Shown here in pieces: positions 62,301 through 64,000 of a DNA stretch of 64,000 bases. Under the pieces are notes generated by a model, which was given only the letters and a program-made list of their open reading frames with translations, was not told where the DNA came from and made no database searches. Each line of letters starts with the position of its first letter. The first letter of the stretch is position 1. The translations under genes were made by a program, and so were the position numbers. This DNA is from Blepharisma japonicum (lineage: Eukaryota > Ciliophora > Heterotrichea > Heterotrichida > Blepharismidae), in contig CATKHK010000084.1 in assembly GCA_949751835.1 (NCBI GenBank), forward strand, positions 62,001-126,000, given 5' to 3'.

Positions 62301-62923
62301 AAACCACACGATATTTCATTAATCTCCTCATAAGTGTGATCAGTGGGATGTCTGGGTACATCGTCTTATTAATTTACTCCACTTTTGCATTTACCTTTAT
62401 ATTTATAGTCCTTGAGAGAGATATGCATATTCCAGATTTAATGCTAAACGTAAGAACCTCATATAGCTTGGTATTCGGAAATTTTGACTTTGAGGGTGAA
62501 ATAATTGAGATTACTGTGGTCACGCTTGGAATTATCATAAATCCTATCATAATGATGACCATTTTAATTTCTATTATTACTGATGTATATGAGCAGGTTC
62601 AAAGTGATTGTTTGTCATCAGATATAAAAGAATTGATTTTTTTGAATATTGAAGTCGAAAATCTGATGTTTTGGAAAAGAAAAAATAAGCATAGGCAGTA
62701 TATACAAGTAGTTAAAGAATATGAAAAAGAAGAAGATTTGTCATGGGAAGGGAAACTTACTCTCCTCAAAAAGTCACTAGAAAAATCACACCATTCGACA
62801 CTCCAATTTTATGGAGCCTTTACTAAAAGGCTTAAAGATAGAGATGAGCTTATGTCTCAAAATGCAAAAAAAGCTCAAAAGATAATTGAGTTGCTTGATA
62901 AAGAAGTAGAAAAAGAAGACTAA
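59366..62923 (+). CDS. WD40-repeat / TRP-like cation channel fusion protein
   Basis: An 1185-residue protein in one uninterrupted frame when UGA is Trp; more than ten UGA codons fall at expected Trp positions, including the WD dipeptide of several blades (VKIWDL, LKVWKF, VKVWNV). The N-terminus is basic. Residues about 60-640 hold WD40 repeats, probably two propellers' worth (for example HTGIVICLAIDQTSEFLASGG, HKGIIRAAIFSAKRDFIFSG). A linker at about 640-860 follows. Residues about 870-1075 form a six-helix channel-like region: an S4-like LSWARGIAYFRLFKTTRYF, an S5 helix, a pore-loop candidate LVFGNFDFEG, and an S6 helix NPIIMMTILISIITDVYEQ. The C-terminus is a charged, probably coiled-coil tail. 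The channel part is TRP-like by eye. Membrane location and protein-regulated gating are inference. Confidence 0.88.
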
Positions 62924-63172
62924 TAATTACATAATTTATTATTTAGAAAATAACATAGAGCTTTGATAATAATTAATTCCCGCGAAATAAAAATGCTTGT
63001 AAATTTTTATCTAAATTTTTATTTTATTGAAATTTCCAATCCCATACCCTTAAATTGTTTAAAAATGCCTGCCATATTATTTTTAACGTTAAAACTCAAA
63101 GAAAGCCAAAAATCTTTCTCTAGTAAAAAGTTCTTTATTATCTTAATTGTGATATAATAAACTCGCGGCAAT

Positions 63173-64000
63173 ATGGAACCACGGCGGGAAGACGGTAGTG
63201 AATCATCTTCATCAAGAATCCGAACTCAAGGCACCCAAGGCCTTGGGCGGCACGGAATCTCCAATACAGAAGGTTCTCTCGCCCCTCAATTTGTAAATCG
63301 AATGGAGGATGGCACCGATTTTGATCCTGGTGCTTTGCGCTCAGTTCTCTGGGGCACAGATATAAATATCGACGAAATTCAGACCAAATTCAAAGATTTC
63401 CTGTTAAGATTCACTGACTCTGACGAAATGACTGATGGGGAAACTCCTTTCTACATCAAAAGACTGATGGAAAATACAGATACTTCATTCTTAAACCTCG
63501 ACGTAGACTGTGATCATATTTTTCAATTTGACAGAGAGCTTTACCAGCAACTAGTTAATTACCCCTCAGATATTGTCCCACTTTTCGATTTATCAGCAAT
63601 GGAGCTTTATAGAAGCATGCAAGGTGGAAACATAGACGAAGACTACAAAATCCAAGTAAGGACCCATAATTTAAGACATGTCACTGGGATGAGAGAAATG
63701 GGCCCAGACAAAATTGATATGTTAATTGCAGTCAGAGGGATTGTGATTAGGTGCTCAGATATCGTTCCTGATATGAGAGTCGCTGATTTCCGATGTGCAC
63801 AATGTGGAAGACATGAAAAGGTTACCTTAGAAAGAGGAAAAGTGGAAGAGCCTAACTCCTGCCCAAGGTGTTTAGCGAAATATTCATTTGAGCTTATTCA
63901 TAATTTGTCAATATTTTCTGATAAGCAGCATATAAAAATCCAAGAAACACCAGAAAATATTCCTGAAGGAGAAGTCCCTCATACTGTGCATATTTGCTGC
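63173..64000 (+). CDS. MCM4: MCM4 replicative helicase subunit, N-terminal part (truncated by window end)
   Basis: The first 276 codons, open to the window end. After a Ser/Arg-rich flexible tail come LWGTDINIDEIQTKFKDFL and DPG-like N-terminal domain sequence, then QVRTHNLRHVTGMREMGPDK, RGIVIRCSDIVPDMRVADF, a C4 zinc finger (CAQC near residue 207, CPRC near 229), HNLSIFSDKQHIKIQETPE and PEGEVPHTV. This order and wording match MCM4 best among MCM2-7 (the LWGTD start and the CAQC/CPRC finger). MCM4 is part of the hexameric CMG helicase that unwinds DNA in S phase. The AAA+ ATPase half is outside the window. The coding sequence is noticeably less AT-rich than its neighbours, as common for strongly conserved genes. 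Confidence 0.93.
   Translation, partial: MEPRREDGSESSSSRIRTQGTQGLGRHGISNTEGSLAPQFVNRMEDGTDFDPGALRSVLWGTDINIDEIQTKFKDFLLRFTDSDEMTDGETPFYIKRLMENTDTSFLNLDVDCDHIFQFDRELYQQLVNYPSDIVPLFDLSAMELYRSMQGGNIDEDYKIQVRTHNLRHVTGMREMGPDKIDMLIAVRGIVIRCSDIVPDMRVADFRCAQCGRHEKVTLERGKVEEPNSCPRCLAKYSFELIHNLSIFSDKQHIKIQETPENIPEGEVPHTVHICC

Noticed and set aside
62963-63157. 64-codon frame between the WD40-channel gene and MCM4
   Set aside because: Low-complexity AT-rich translation, and it fills the MCM4 promoter region.
1-64000. CRISPR arrays, insertion sequences, bacterial operons, rRNA or tRNA genes
   Set aside because: No regular spacer-repeat array, transposase, Shine-Dalgarno pattern or cloverleaf-like sequence was seen; the genes are eukaryotic with tiny introns.

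Overview
This window looks like a heterotrich ciliate somatic (macronuclear) genome, most like Blepharisma. Two independent signals support this. First, UGA is read as tryptophan: in-frame TGA codons fall exactly at conserved Trp positions in ABC transporters, WD40 blades and a CNNM protein, and every gene ends on TAA or TAG. Second, four introns of only 15 or 16 nt with GT...AG ends can be placed from reading frame, and one of them also from homology (RagC). Standard-code gene calling breaks most genes here into pieces. I read them with UGA = Trp.

Layout. 1-635 (+) is the 3' end of a coiled-coil gene. 710-1357 (+) is a small membrane protein. 1414-2571 and 3118-4275 (-) are two tandem CNNM/CorC-like (DUF21 + CBS) genes, with a decayed relic of the membrane-protein gene between them, so the block was segmentally duplicated. 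From 4434 to 50320 (-) lies a head-to-tail array of seven full-length ABCA-type transporters (about 1730 residues each, no introns, all frames open). A RagC-type GTPase gene (10452-11447) sits between copies 1 and 2. Spacers between copies are 1.3-1.7 kb, AT-rich and apparently non-coding, and they share position-conserved elements just upstream of the start codons. 50321-52234 is non-coding apart from a few gene-remnant-like stretches.

From 52235 to the end everything is on the + strand: a Cyc8/Ssn6-like TPR protein, an unknown protein with a possible myristoylation site, a polycystin-2-like channel with a coiled-coil N-terminus and possible ubiquitin-like domain, an unknown protein, a WD40-TRP-like channel fusion, and the first 276 codons of MCM4.

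Themes. The main features are expansion of lipid/amphiphile-type ABCA transporters by serial tandem duplication, and two unusual cation-channel fusions close together. RagC (nutrient/TORC1 signalling), the TPR corepressor-like protein and MCM4 (replication licensing) are ordinary housekeeping genes. The identification of the organism and all function calls come from motifs read by eye; no database search was possible.
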